Positions 26,927 through 35,733 of a stretch of 64,000 nt of DNA are shown here, one piece after another (the stretch's first letter is position 1; each line of letters starts with the position of its first letter). The position numbers and the translations under genes were made by a program. Location: the NCBI GenBank assembly GCA_038110465.1, contig JAYNJU010000003.1, forward strand, positions 34,906-98,905. The letters run 5' to 3'. This stretch comes from Marisimplicoccus sp038110465 (GTDB lineage Bacteria > Bacteroidota > Bacteroidia > Flavobacteriales > Flavobacteriaceae). Below the pieces are notes generated by a model. The model saw nothing but the letters and a program-made list of their open reading frames with translations, made no database searches and had not been told where the DNA came from.

Positions 26927-28531
26927 ATGGAAAGTTTTTATTTAATTATTCTCATAGGCCTTATTACTCTTGCTTTTGCTGACTTGATTGTTGGAGTAAG
27001 CAACGATGCCGTAAATTTTTTAAACTCTGCAATTGGTTCAAAAGTACTTTCATTTAGGACACTAATGATAGTCGCCAGTATTGGAGTATTTGTTGGATGC
27101 GTTTTTTCTAGTGGTATGATGGAAGTTGCAAGAAAAGGAATATTTAACCCTGGAGAGTTCATGTTCAGTGAAATCATGATAATATTTATGGCAGTAATGA
27201 TAACTGACATTTTAATATTAGACCTATTTAATTCTTGGGGACTACCAACCTCAACTACTGTCTCAATAGTTTTTGAATTATTAGGGGCAGCTGTAGTTAT
27301 GGCCCTTATAAAAATTGGAGCAGACAGTGGTTCTTTCTCTGACTTAGCAATGTATATTAATACTTCAAAGGCAACACAAATAATTTTAGGTATTCTGTTG
27401 TCGGTTTTTATCGCATTTTCAGTTGGAGCATTAGTTCAATGGATTTCTAGACTTATTTTATCATACAATTACAGAGAGAAATCATCTTGGGTTGGGTCAT
27501 TATTTGGAGGACTTGCTTTAACAGCTATTTCATATTTTATTCTAATAAAAGGAATAAAAGGGACATCTTTTGCTGGAGATAAGTTTGATTTAATCGGAGG
27601 CATTACAATTAATGATTTTCTAGAATCTAACGTAATATCAATAATTCTATTTAGCTCAGTTTTATGGTCGTTTATATCCTATATATTAATAAGTTTTTTT
27701 AAAGTAGATATTTATAAGGTTATTATTGCTGTTGGAACTTTTGCGTTAGCTCTTGCATTTGCAGGAAATGATTTGGTAAATTTCATTGGAGTACCAATAG
27801 CAGCATGGCAATCATATGAAGCCTGGATTGTTTCAGGTACTGCTGCAAGTGAATTTAGCATGCAGGTTCTGGCTTCAAAAGTTTCTACTCCTGATTTTTT
27901 ACTCATTATTGCAGGGTTAGTAATGGTTATTACTTTGTGGTTTTCAAAAAAAGCTAAAAGAGTAGTAAAAACGGAGCTTGATTTATCTAATCAAGGAGAG
28001 GTTGATGAAAGATTTAAAGCAAATTTATTTGCGAAAATTATTATTAAAATAGGTGCATTTATATCTAATTTATTTTCATTTATTATCCCTTCAACTATCA
28101 AGAAAAAAATTGAGAAAAGATTTGAAGCTCCTGAAATTTTTAAAAATAACATTTCTGATGAAAATAGACCTTCATTTGATGTAATAAGAGCCTCTGTTAA
28201 TTTAATGGTTGCTGGTATATTGATTTCATTCGCTACTTCTTATAAATTACCTTTATCTACAACATATGTAACTTTTATGGTTGCAATGGGTACTTCCTTA
28301 TCAGACAAAGCTTGGGGTAATGAAAGTGCTATTTATAGAGTTTCCGGTGTACTTAATGTTATTGGAGGATGGTTCCTTACAGCTCTTTCAGCATTTAGCT
28401 TATGTGGATTAGTAGTATTTATTATCCATACTTTTAAAATAATTGGAATATTTATTGTTTTATTCTTAGTGTCAATTTTACTAATAAAAAACTATCTTGA
28501 TCACAAGAAAAAAGGCGAGGTAAAAATTTAA
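26927..28531 (+). CDS. pit: Inorganic phosphate transporter, PiT family
   Basis: Cation-coupled low-affinity phosphate permease in the inner membrane. 534 aa, about 12 hydrophobic helices. Both inverted-repeat PiT signatures are visible: GVSNDAVNFLNSAIGSK near residues 23-39 and AFAGNDLVNFIGVPIAAWQS near 278-297, with a central hydrophilic loop around 345-410. The C-terminal repeat contains SYKLPLSTTYVTFMVAMGTSL. A strong terminator follows. Phosphate versus sulfate specificity cannot be settled from sequence alone. Confidence 0.93.
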   Translation: MESFYLIILIGLITLAFADLIVGVSNDAVNFLNSAIGSKVLSFRTLMIVASIGVFVGCVFSSGMMEVARKGIFNPGEFMFSEIMIIFMAVMITDILILDLFNSWGLPTSTTVSIVFELLGAAVVMALIKIGADSGSFSDLAMYINTSKATQIILGILLSVFIAFSVGALVQWISRLILSYNYREKSSWVGSLFGGLALTAISYFILIKGIKGTSFAGDKFDLIGGITINDFLESNVISIILFSSVLWSFISYILISFFKVDIYKVIIAVGTFALALAFAGNDLVNFIGVPIAAWQSYEAWIVSGTAASEFSMQVLASKVSTPDFLLIIAGLVMVITLWFSKKAKRVVKTELDLSNQGEVDERFKANLFAKIIIKIGAFISNLFSFIIPSTIKKKIEKRFEAPEIFKNNISDENRPSFDVIRASVNLMVAGILISFATSYKLPLSTTYVTFMVAMGTSLSDKAWGNESAIYRVSGVLNVIGGWFLTALSAFSLCGLVVFIIHTFKIIGIFIVLFLVSILLIKNYLDHKKKGEVKI

Positions 28532-28553
28532 AAAATTAAATTTTCACTTAAAT

Positions 28554-28583
28554 AAAAAAGAGACCAAATGGTCTCTTTTTTTT
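28554..28583 (+). terminator. Bidirectional intrinsic terminator after pit
   Basis: Perfect 12-bp stem AAAAAAGAGACC / GGTCTCTTTTTT with loop AAAT and an extended T run. The symmetrical A and T tracts allow it to act on both strands. Confidence 0.92.
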
Positions 28584-28605
28584 ATTTTATCTGCTGTGTA
28601 TAACT

Positions 28606-28689
28606 TTAAAATATACCTTGTGCGAACATACATGCCAACACAAACATCATACAGGCAAATACTAATCTTAGTTTGATTAAAATGTTCAT
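28606..28689 (-). CDS. Possible 27-aa hydrophobic peptide
   Basis: ATG at 28689 to TAA at 28606 encodes 27 residues beginning MNILIKLRLVFACMM and ending CMFAQGIF: two positive charges, then a single hydrophobic stretch with two cysteines and four methionines. It looks like a one-helix membrane peptide or a bare signal sequence. The reading frame ends 23 nt before the reverse-strand arm of the strong hairpin at 28554-28583, so it would have its own terminator. No exact -7 element was found upstream. Coding status is uncertain. Confidence 0.4.
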   Translation of the reverse strand: MNILIKLRLVFACMMFVLACMFAQGIF

Positions 28690-28849
28690 AGAATTTCTTT
28701 TATTAATATAAAGTTAACTATATATTAACAAAAAACAAACCTTTACATAACATTAATTTAACATTAAGATTTTAAAATATTGATAATCAGTAATATAAGA
28801 TTAATTTTTCTTATACTAAATAGCAATAAAAAACTTATTTAAGTATAAT

Positions 28850-31315
28850 TTATGAACCACACATCAAGCAATCATCATCTTCATTTTCTTTAGACTGAGA
28901 TATTATTTGCTTTAGTTCTTCTGGAGTTAGTGGTTCAACAGCTATAGGCGTTTCTTTGGTTTTAGCTGATGTTGCTTTTTCAGTTCTTGTTATTTCAACT
29001 TCAGTTGTTTCTTCTACTTCAACCTTTGATTGTTCAGGAGCAGCTTCTTTTTTCTTAAGTGTAAATTTAATTGCATCTACTGCTGACTTAGTCCTTAAAT
29101 AATACATACCAGTTTTTAAACCTGATTTCCAAGCATAAAAATGCATAGAAGTAAGCTTTGACATGGTGGCACCCTCCATAAATAGATTAAGTGATTGAGA
29201 TTGGTCTATAAAGAAACCTCTGTGTCTAGCCATATCAATAATATCTTTCATACTCATCTCCCAAACAGTTTTATATAATTCTTTTAGGTCATCTGGAATT
29301 CCTTCTATGTCCTGTATTGATCCATTTGCAGCCATTAAATCTTGCTTCATATCTTCATTCCATAGTCCAAGCTCAACAAGATCATTTAACAAATGTTTAT
29401 TGACAATAATAAACTCTCCTGAAAGCACCCTCCTGGTATATATATTTGAGGTATATGGCTCAAAACATTCATTATTTCCAAGAATTTGAGAAGTACTTGC
29501 AGTTGGCATTGGAGCAACAAGAAGCGAATTTCTGACTCCATATTTTAAGACATCTTTTCTTAGTTTTTTCCAATCCCATCTACCACTTAAGTCATCATCT
29601 TCAACTCCCCACATATTGTGTTGAAACTCCCCCTTAGAAATAGGTGAGCCTTCATATGATTCATATACACCATCTTTTTTTGCTTCTTCAACAGATGCAT
29701 TAAGTGCTGCATAATAAATAGTCTCAAAAATCTCTTGGTTTAATTCTTTAGCTTTTTCAGAAGTAAATGGCAATCTTAATAAAATAAATGCATCTGCAAG
29801 GCCTTGAACACCCAGGCCTACAGGTCTATGTCTAAAGTTTGAGTTTTCAGCTTCTTTGACAGGGTAATAGTTTCTATCTATTACTTTGTTTAAGTTCTTT
29901 GTAACTCTAACAGTTACATCATAAAGTTTTTTATGATTAAATTCTCCATTCTGTACAAACATAGGTAAAGCTATTGATGCCAGATTACAAACTGCTATCT
30001 CATCTTTTGAAGTATACTCTAATATCTCTGTACAAAGATTTGATGATCTAATAGTTCCAAGATTTTTTTGATTAGATTTTCTATTAGCAGAATCTTTATA
30101 AAGCATATAAGGAGTTCCTGTTTCAATCTGAGATTCAAGTATTTTCTCCCATAACTCTCTTGCTTTTATAGATTTTCTACCCTTAGATTCCTTTTCATAC
30201 TTTAGATAAAGCTTATCAAACTCATCTCCATGACAGTCATAAAGTCCGGGACATTCATTGGGACACATTAAAGTCCATTCTTCATTATTTTCTACTCTCT
30301 TCATAAATAGATCTGGAACCCACATAGCATAAAACAGGTCTCTTGCCCTCATCTCTTCTTTACCATGATTTTTCTTTAAATCAAGGAAATCAAATATATC
30401 AGAATGCCATGGCTCAATATAGATTGCAAAAGATCCTTTTCTTTTTCCCCCACCTTGATCTACATACCTTGCAGTATCATTAAACACTCTAAGCATTGGA
30501 ACAATACCATTTGAAGTACCATTTGTCCCAGATATATATGAACCTGTTGATCTAATATTATGTATAGAGAGACCTATTCCACCTGCAGACTGAGAAATCT
30601 TTGCAGTTTGTTTTAAAGTATCATAAATTCCATCAATACTATCATCTTGCATTGTCAACAGAAAACACGAAGACATCTGTGGTTTAGGGGTGCCAGCATT
30701 AAATAAAGTTGGAGTGGCATGAGTAAAATATCTTTTTGACATTAATTCATAAGTGTCAACTGCTGACTCAATATCATCAAGATGAATTCCAATTGAAACC
30801 CTCATTAACATATGCTGAGGCCTCTCAACTATTTTTCCGTTAATTTTTAAAAGATAAGATCTCTCAAGAGTTTTAAACCCAAAATAGTCATAACCAAAAT
30901 CTCTATTGTAGATGATTTTAGAATCAAGAAGTTCTGCGTTCTTTTTTATTACCTTATAAACTTCATTGGATAATAAAGGTGCTTTCTTTCCAGTAATTGG
31001 ATTTACATATTCATGTAAATCTCTCATAGTATCAGAAAATGATTTGGTGGTATTTTTATGAAGATTTGAGACAGAAATTCTTGCAGCTAAAGATGCATAA
31101 TCTGGATGGGTAGTTGTCATAGTAGCTGCAATTTCTGCAGCTAGGTTATCTAGCTCAGAAGTTGTAACTCCATCATAAAGACCTTCAATAACTCTCATAG
31201 CTACTCTAACAGGATCAACAAGTTCATTAAAACCATAGCAAAGTTTTCTAATTCTTGCTGTGATTTTATCAAACATTATTGGTTCTTTCCTACCATCTCT
31301 TTTTATTACATACAT
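28850..31315 (-). CDS. nrdA: Ribonucleoside-diphosphate reductase, class Ia large subunit
   Basis: Reduces ribonucleoside diphosphates to deoxyribonucleotides with NrdB; cytoplasmic. 821 aa: N-terminal ATP-cone (YVIKRDGRKEPIMFDKITAR, residues 2-90), catalytic ten-stranded barrel with the active-site segments QMSSCFLLTM (first redox cysteine), SNLCTEI (thiyl-radical and partner positions: NLCTE ... YTSKDEIAVCNLASI) and the MPTASTSQILGNNECFEPYTSN motif, and a low-complexity linker (about 750-800) before the C-terminal shuttle CLMCGS. The ATP-cone predicts dATP-sensitive overall control. It lies 44 nt downstream of nrdB and is probably co-transcribed with it. Confidence 0.96.
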   Translation of the reverse strand: MYVIKRDGRKEPIMFDKITARIRKLCYGFNELVDPVRVAMRVIEGLYDGVTTSELDNLAAEIAATMTTTHPDYASLAARISVSNLHKNTTKSFSDTMRDLHEYVNPITGKKAPLLSNEVYKVIKKNAELLDSKIIYNRDFGYDYFGFKTLERSYLLKINGKIVERPQHMLMRVSIGIHLDDIESAVDTYELMSKRYFTHATPTLFNAGTPKPQMSSCFLLTMQDDSIDGIYDTLKQTAKISQSAGGIGLSIHNIRSTGSYISGTNGTSNGIVPMLRVFNDTARYVDQGGGKRKGSFAIYIEPWHSDIFDFLDLKKNHGKEEMRARDLFYAMWVPDLFMKRVENNEEWTLMCPNECPGLYDCHGDEFDKLYLKYEKESKGRKSIKARELWEKILESQIETGTPYMLYKDSANRKSNQKNLGTIRSSNLCTEILEYTSKDEIAVCNLASIALPMFVQNGEFNHKKLYDVTVRVTKNLNKVIDRNYYPVKEAENSNFRHRPVGLGVQGLADAFILLRLPFTSEKAKELNQEIFETIYYAALNASVEEAKKDGVYESYEGSPISKGEFQHNMWGVEDDDLSGRWDWKKLRKDVLKYGVRNSLLVAPMPTASTSQILGNNECFEPYTSNIYTRRVLSGEFIIVNKHLLNDLVELGLWNEDMKQDLMAANGSIQDIEGIPDDLKELYKTVWEMSMKDIIDMARHRGFFIDQSQSLNLFMEGATMSKLTSMHFYAWKSGLKTGMYYLRTKSAVDAIKFTLKKKEAAPEQSKVEVEETTEVEITRTEKATSAKTKETPIAVEPLTPEELKQIISQSKENEDDDCLMCGS

Positions 31316-31359
31316 AGCTTATCCTTTTTTTGTTAATTCATTTTTGTTAATTGGCCTGA

Positions 31360-32337
31360 TTAAAAGTCATCATCAAAACTGATTTTTGATTCATCTTTCT
31401 TATCATTATTTAAAACCCCGGCTTTTTGATATTCAGAAACTCTTTTTTCAAAGAAATTTGTTTTTCCTTGAAGATTAATCATATCCATAAAATCAAAAGG
31501 ATTTGATACGTTAAATTCTTTTTCACACTGAAACTCAACAAGTAATCTGTCTGTTACAAATTCTAAATACTGAGTCATTAACTTGGCATTCATTCCTATT
31601 AAGCTAACTGGAAGTGATTCTGTAATAAATTCTCTTTCTATGTTTAAGGCATCTATCAAAATTTCTCTAATTCTTTCTTTAGGTACTTTGTTAATAATAT
31701 GATTATTATGTAGATGAACTGCAAAGTCACAATGAACACCTTCATCTCTTGAAATTAATTCATTTGAAAATGTAAGACCTGGCATTAAACCTCTTTTCTT
31801 TAACCAAAAAATTGAACAAAAAGCACCAGAGAAAAAGATACCTTCAACTCCAGCAAATGCAATTAACCTCTCAGCAAATGAATCTGACTCAACCCACTTA
31901 AGTGCCCAATCAGCTTTCTTTTTTATAGCAGGAAAAACCTCAATAGCTTTAAATAATTTATCTTTTTCTTTTTCATCTTTAACATATGTGTCAATTAGAA
32001 GAGAATACGTTTCTGAATGAATGTTTTCCATCATAATTTGAAACCCATAGAAAAATTTGGCTTCAGAGTACTGGACTTCATTTACAAAATTTTCAGCTAA
32101 ATTTTCATTAACAATACCATCAGATGCAGCAAAAAAAGCAAGAATATGTTTTATAAAATATCTTTCATCATCACTCAATTTAGAACTCCAATCATTTAAG
32201 TCTTGATGAAGGTCAATTTCTTCTGCAGTCCAGAAACTTGCCTCACATTTTTTATACCATTCCCAAATGTCATGATGTTTAATTGGAAAAATTACAAATC
32301 TGTCTTTATTTTCTTGAAGAAGTGGTTCTTGTTGCAT
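31360..32337 (-). CDS. nrdB: Ribonucleoside-diphosphate reductase, class Ia small subunit
   Basis: Provides the stable tyrosyl radical for NrdA from a di-iron (or dimanganese) centre. 325 aa. Metal and radical residues can be read: E and H in IMMENIHSETYSLL (E-N-I-H-S-E-T-Y, with the radical tyrosine four residues after the His), an earlier carboxylate in FFAASDGIVNENLAE, and SRDEGVHCDFAVHLH (second E and H pair). Because the tyrosine is present, the protein belongs with radical-tyrosine classes rather than R2c. A promoter with TAAGTTTG and TTG at 23-nt spacing is seen upstream, and the gene order nrdB-nrdA indicates an operon. Confidence 0.96.
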   Translation of the reverse strand: MQQEPLLQENKDRFVIFPIKHHDIWEWYKKCEASFWTAEEIDLHQDLNDWSSKLSDDERYFIKHILAFFAASDGIVNENLAENFVNEVQYSEAKFFYGFQIMMENIHSETYSLLIDTYVKDEKEKDKLFKAIEVFPAIKKKADWALKWVESDSFAERLIAFAGVEGIFFSGAFCSIFWLKKRGLMPGLTFSNELISRDEGVHCDFAVHLHNNHIINKVPKERIREILIDALNIEREFITESLPVSLIGMNAKLMTQYLEFVTDRLLVEFQCEKEFNVSNPFDFMDMINLQGKTNFFEKRVSEYQKAGVLNNDKKDESKISFDDDF

Positions 32338-32420
32338 GATAAAATTTTTAGGTTAAACGAAATTTATTGTGTCAAATTCGTTACTTCAAATATTTAAAAA
32401 TATACTGAAAATTGAAAGCC

Positions 32421-32454
32421 CAAACTTACGTCATAGACATAAAGTTTTTAACAA
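32421..32454 (-). promoter_or_regulatory. Candidate promoter of nrdB-nrdA
   Basis: Reverse strand: TTG at 32454-32452 and TAAGTTTG at 32428-32421, 23 nt apart, the same spacing as in the tRNA-Asn promoter. The leader to the nrdB ATG would be about 75 nt. I did not find a clear NrdR box. Confidence 0.45.
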
Positions 32455-32587
32455 TAAAAAAAAATTAAAGTTTGAATTAGAAAAGTTGTTAATTATGAAA
32501 AAAAATGGAGAAATTATTTTTTAAAAAATACCCTAGTCGCCTACCTTTAAATTCACTTAAAAAAAAATTAATATTTATTTTTTGTGT

Positions 32588-32595
32588 TAAGTTTG
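32588..32595 (+). promoter_or_regulatory. Possible -7 element (TAAGTTTG) of the 68-aa gene
   Basis: Exact TAnnTTTG ending 4 nt before the ATG at 32600, implying a leaderless transcript if used. Confidence 0.3.
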
Positions 32596-32599
32596 AAAA

Positions 32600-32806
32600 A
32601 TGAAAATTAAAAAATTTGAAAAAATTCTATTGTTTTTAACAATTTTGTTGGTTGTATTTAATTTGACTCAATTAAACATCTATAATTTTTTGGAAGAAGA
32701 GAACAAAATTGCATTGATTTGTTTTTTACTTTCTCTATCAGCTCTTATAATTCTGTTAATTATTATTATTTCTAAAAGAATTAAAGCCAAACATAATAGG
32801 AATTAA
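32600..32806 (+). CDS. Small two-helix membrane protein of unknown function
   Basis: 68 aa with two hydrophobic helices, about residues 9-28 (ILLFLTILLVVFNLTQLNIY) and 37-60 (IALICFLLSLSALIILLIII), joined by a short acidic loop (EEEN) and followed by a basic tail (SKRIKAKHNRN). Positive charges at both ends suggest N-in, C-in topology. No family recognised. It converges on the dCMP deaminase gene with a 4-nt overlap. Could be spurious, but the membrane-protein character is strong. Confidence 0.6.
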   Translation: MKIKKFEKILLFLTILLVVFNLTQLNIYNFLEEENKIALICFLLSLSALIILLIIIISKRIKAKHNRN

Positions 32807-33222
32807 ACTTCAATAAAATCAACTTTAACACCTGATTTTTTTAGGAATTCAATGCCTGAGTTATCTTTATATTTCTTTGAATAAACTACTCGGGAAATTC
32901 CAGATTGAAAAATAAGCTTACTACATTCTTTGCAAGGAGATAATGTGATATATAATGTAGAGCCTTCAGTAGATTGAGTAGAGCCAGAGACTTTTGCAAT
33001 GGCATTTGCCTCAGCATGAAGTACATACCATTTTGTATACCCTTTATCATCTTCACAAATATTTTCAAAACCAGACGGAGTACCATTATAACCATCTGAA
33101 ATAATCATTTTATCTCTAACAATTAATGCACCAACTTGTCTTCTTTTACAATAAGAAAGTTTAGACCATTCATCAGCCATTTTTAAATAGGCAATATCAT
33201 ATTTTAATTGCTTTTTTTTCAA
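32803..33222 (-). CDS. comEB: dCMP deaminase (zinc cytidine/deoxycytidylate deaminase family)
   Basis: Converts dCMP to dUMP, feeding thymidylate synthesis in the cytoplasm. 139 aa. The zinc-binding and catalytic motifs are HAEANAI near residue 70 (zinc His and proton-shuttle Glu) and PCKEC near 99-103 (two zinc cysteines). The N-terminal CKRRQVGALIVRD and SDGYNGTPSGFEN are typical of deoxycytidylate deaminases. The start is a TTG at 33222: no ATG lies upstream before a stop, and the family's usual N-terminus (MKKKQLKYD-like) begins exactly there; the next in-frame ATG would delete part of the domain. The location near nrdAB fits nucleotide supply. Confidence 0.93.
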   Translation of the reverse strand: MKKKQLKYDIAYLKMADEWSKLSYCKRRQVGALIVRDKMIISDGYNGTPSGFENICEDDKGYTKWYVLHAEANAIAKVSGSTQSTEGSTLYITLSPCKECSKLIFQSGISRVVYSKKYKDNSGIEFLKKSGVKVDFIEV

Positions 33223-33280
33223 TACAAAAAAGTATTATTAAATATAAGTTAATCATAAATTTAATCTATAACTTTCTTTA

Positions 33281-33288
33281 TATATTTG
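33281..33288 (+). promoter_or_regulatory. -7 promoter element (TATATTTG) of the bacilliredoxin gene
   Basis: Exact TAnnTTTG ending 12 nt before the ATG at 33301. Confidence 0.45.
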
Positions 33289-33300
33289 TGAAAAAATAAT

Positions 33301-33711
33301 ATGTATCCAGAGGAAATTGTAAAACCAATGAAGCTAGAACTTACTAGTTCTGGCTTTTCAGAACTTACTACATCAGAAGATGTTAAATCAGCATTATCAA
33401 AACCAGGAACTACATTAATAGTTGTCAATTCAGTGTGTGGTTGTGCAGCAAGAAATGCAAGGCCAGGTGTAATTATGTCTCTATCAAACGACACAACTCC
33501 TGATAATCTATGTACAGTTTTCGCAGGTTTTGATATAGAAGCAACAAATTCAGCTAGAGAAGAAATGCTTCCTTTTCCACCTTCTTCTCCTTCAATAGCT
33601 CTTTTCAAAAATGGAGAGCTAGTTCATATGGTTGAAAGACACCACATTGAAGGAAGAGATGCGGATTTAATCTCAGAAAACTTAGTTCAAGCTTACAACG
33701 AGTTTTGTTAG
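33301..33711 (+). CDS. Bacilliredoxin, BrxA/BrxB (YphP/YqiW) family
   Basis: 136-aa cytoplasmic thioredoxin-fold protein. The family motif Cys-Gly-Cys is present in NSVCGCAARNARPG near residues 47-60. In Firmicutes these proteins remove bacillithiol from proteins (de-bacillithiolation); Bacteroidota flavobacteria commonly carry one and several make bacillithiol, so a role in thiol redox repair is likely. The start YPEEIVKPMKLELT is the usual family N-terminus. It converges with the histidine kinase gene; the stops are adjacent. Confidence 0.92.
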   Translation: MYPEEIVKPMKLELTSSGFSELTTSEDVKSALSKPGTTLIVVNSVCGCAARNARPGVIMSLSNDTTPDNLCTVFAGFDIEATNSAREEMLPFPPSSPSIALFKNGELVHMVERHHIEGRDADLISENLVQAYNEFC

Positions 33712-35163
33712 TTACTTTGGTAAAGTAATTATAAAATCTGTTCCCTTTTTTGCCTTTGACTTGTAAATAATTTTTCCTCTATGAGAATTAATTATATTTT
33801 TTACAATTCCTAAACCAAGCCCCATTCCATCTGATTTAGTTGTAAACTTTGGTTCAAAGATTTTATCTCTATTATTTTTTGAAACTCCAAAGCCATTATC
33901 TGAAACAACAATTTTAACTGAGTTAGAATTTTCAGAAATTTTTACCTCTATATTTGATTCTCTATCATGAGGTATAGCCTGGATGCTGTTTTTAATAAGG
34001 TTTGTCATAACTCTTATCCATTGATCTCTATCCAATTTTATAAAAATACTTTCACTTGATGATTCAAAATATATGTTGTTATGCTCGAAAATTTCTACAG
34101 CTTTTTTTGTAGCATCAATTATATCTGTTTTTTCAAGTTGTGTTTTGGGCAAAGTAGCAAAATCCGAAAATGAAGTAGCTACATTACTCATCGTATCAAT
34201 TTGTTGAATTAAAGTTTCACAAAAATCATTTATTTTGGATTTTTGCTCATCAGAATCTACCCCACTATTTCTTTGAAAACTTTGAACAGTTAATCTCATA
34301 GGTGTCAAAGGGTTCTTAATTTCATGAGCAACTTGTTTAGCCATTTCTTGCCATGCTTGTTCTCTTTCTGTTTTAGCTAACCTTTTAGCACTATCTTCCA
34401 AGTCATCTATCATTTTATTATATGAGTTTACAAGACTATCAATTTCTTTGGTCGCATTCTCTAAGTAAATTTTTTCATTTTTTTTAAGTAGTCCTGTCTG
34501 ACCAATTTTTAACCTGATTGTCTCTATGGATCTTGTAACAAACCTGGAAATGAAATATGCTAGTACAATTGCAACTACTAACATTATGAAGTAGATTTGA
34601 TATAATGTTGATAAGAATACATTTAATTCACTTTCAGCAAAAGATACATCTTGGAAATATGGGAAAAAAAGTATTGCATATTTTTCTCCTGATGTGTCTT
34701 TTAATACACTGTAAGAAGCTAAAAACTTACCTACATCAGTTGAGTTTTCTGAAGTGAATTTACCTTCTTCGTTGGAAATTAGCATATTTGCAAAATCTTC
34801 ATCCAAAGAATAGTTATTTGAAATTACATCAAGGGGTAAATAAGAATAAAATAATGGTTTCCCTTCTGGTGTAAAAATTGAATATTCAACAGCATGAATC
34901 CGAGTAATTTCTTCAAAATCTAATAAATATTCTTCCCATTTACTATAGTCAGAAGATAAGTCATACTTATTTACAATATAATTAATTTGTCTTTTTAGTT
35001 GATTCTCTTTCCTCTCTTGCCTATATGTATTGTATTGATCAGACTCAGTTCTATATTGGTAGTATGTCGATCCAAGAACTAATAGAGTTGCCGTGAAGAC
35101 AAGTAGAATCATTGAGATAAATATTCTCAATCTCAATGACATTTTGTTCTTAAAAAGATTCAT
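33712..35163 (-). CDS. Membrane sensor histidine kinase, NtrY-like
   Basis: Two-component sensor, 483 aa. An N-terminal helix (about 10-30), a periplasmic sensory domain (about 31-185), a second helix (about 187-207) and HAMP linker (208-260) lead to the dimerisation domain with phospho-acceptor H in VAHEIKNPLTPMRL near residue 283, then the ATPase domain with N box NLIKNSIQAI, G1 DNGFGVS and G2 GLGLGIVKNI. HEIKNPLTP is characteristic of NtrY-type kinases. No response regulator is adjacent. It is downstream of the FMN-binding protein on the same strand with a 55-nt space, so may be the last gene of that cluster; the ligand is unknown. Confidence 0.92.
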   Translation of the reverse strand: MNLFKNKMSLRLRIFISMILLVFTATLLVLGSTYYQYRTESDQYNTYRQERKENQLKRQINYIVNKYDLSSDYSKWEEYLLDFEEITRIHAVEYSIFTPEGKPLFYSYLPLDVISNNYSLDEDFANMLISNEEGKFTSENSTDVGKFLASYSVLKDTSGEKYAILFFPYFQDVSFAESELNVFLSTLYQIYFIMLVVAIVLAYFISRFVTRSIETIRLKIGQTGLLKKNEKIYLENATKEIDSLVNSYNKMIDDLEDSAKRLAKTEREQAWQEMAKQVAHEIKNPLTPMRLTVQSFQRNSGVDSDEQKSKINDFCETLIQQIDTMSNVATSFSDFATLPKTQLEKTDIIDATKKAVEIFEHNNIYFESSSESIFIKLDRDQWIRVMTNLIKNSIQAIPHDRESNIEVKISENSNSVKIVVSDNGFGVSKNNRDKIFEPKFTTKSDGMGLGLGIVKNIINSHRGKIIYKSKAKKGTDFIITLPK

Positions 35164-35218
35164 TCTGATTTTATATGAAATTATTGAATTTTTTTTAAAA
35201 GAACAATTGAATCCTTCC

Positions 35219-35731
35219 TCAAATAATACCTTGATTTTTTAGCTGAGTTAAGTAACTAAGTATATCGTTTACAGCTTCTGTTATAGAATTAACAGAAATT
35301 GTTGCTCCAGATATAGCAGCAATATTTTTTCTATAAATAAATCTATCAACTATAGTTTTTCCCAGAAATTGACTTAGCCAATTTTTACTTCCAATTTCGC
35401 CTCCGTAATCTTCTCTGTAAACTAAAATTTTTATTGATTTTATTACTAAATTTTGATCGAATAATACTAAATAGTCAAAATATTTTGTTTGACTAGGAGC
35501 TGTACCTAAGTATGCATAACCAATCTTATTGCAATCGTTTGAAATTTTTAGAAGTCTTTTTGATAAAAAATCCTCTATTTTTTGGTCAACTGCTTTAGAT
35601 AATTCATACTTCTCAATTGAAAATACTTTTTTAATTTCTCGATCCGCCTTATTACTAATTTGACTGTAGGAATTTAAAGAACCTAATAGTAAAAAAATTA
35701 GAATAATTAATTTGTATTTCTTTGTTTTCAT
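35219..35731 (-). CDS. Exported FMN-binding domain protein
   Basis: 170 aa. Signal peptide (hydrophobic LIILIFLLLGSLNS, cleavage near residue 23). The C-terminal half is an FMN-binding domain of the RnfG/NqrC kind: SGAT at 141-144 is the flavinylation motif in which the threonine receives FMN through a phosphoester bond from an ApbE-type transferase. The domain supports single-electron transfer in the periplasm. It starts 2 nt after the porin gene ends, so the pair forms an operon. Partner and acceptor are unknown; extracytoplasmic reduction of iron or an electron relay are inferences. No ApbE gene is in the window. Confidence 0.82.
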   Translation of the reverse strand: MKTKKYKLIILIFLLLGSLNSYSQISNKADREIKKVFSIEKYELSKAVDQKIEDFLSKRLLKISNDCNKIGYAYLGTAPSQTKYFDYLVLFDQNLVIKSIKILVYREDYGGEIGSKNWLSQFLGKTIVDRFIYRKNIAAISGATISVNSITEAVNDILSYLTQLKNQGII

Positions 35732-35733
35732 GA

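Larger units (their letters stand above)
28532..28849. other. 318-bp intergenic region between pit and nrdA
   Basis: Convergent region. It holds the bidirectional terminator hairpin (28554-28583), a possible 27-codon ORF on the reverse strand (28606-28689), and an AT-rich imperfect inverted repeat at 28811-28848 just after the nrdA stop. That repeat has no U-tract and so is not called a terminator. Confidence 0.7.

Noticed and set aside
28811..28848. Inverted repeat just after nrdA as a rho-independent terminator
   Set aside because: Imperfect AT-only stem and no U-tract on the nrdA side.
32494..32523. 9-codon ORF in the nrdB upstream region as a leader peptide
   Set aside because: It is on the strand opposite to nrdB and too short to support.
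33261..33608. 115-codon reverse ORF opposite the bacilliredoxin gene
   Set aside because: It is antisense to a clear bacilliredoxin with the CGC motif and shows no family features of its own.
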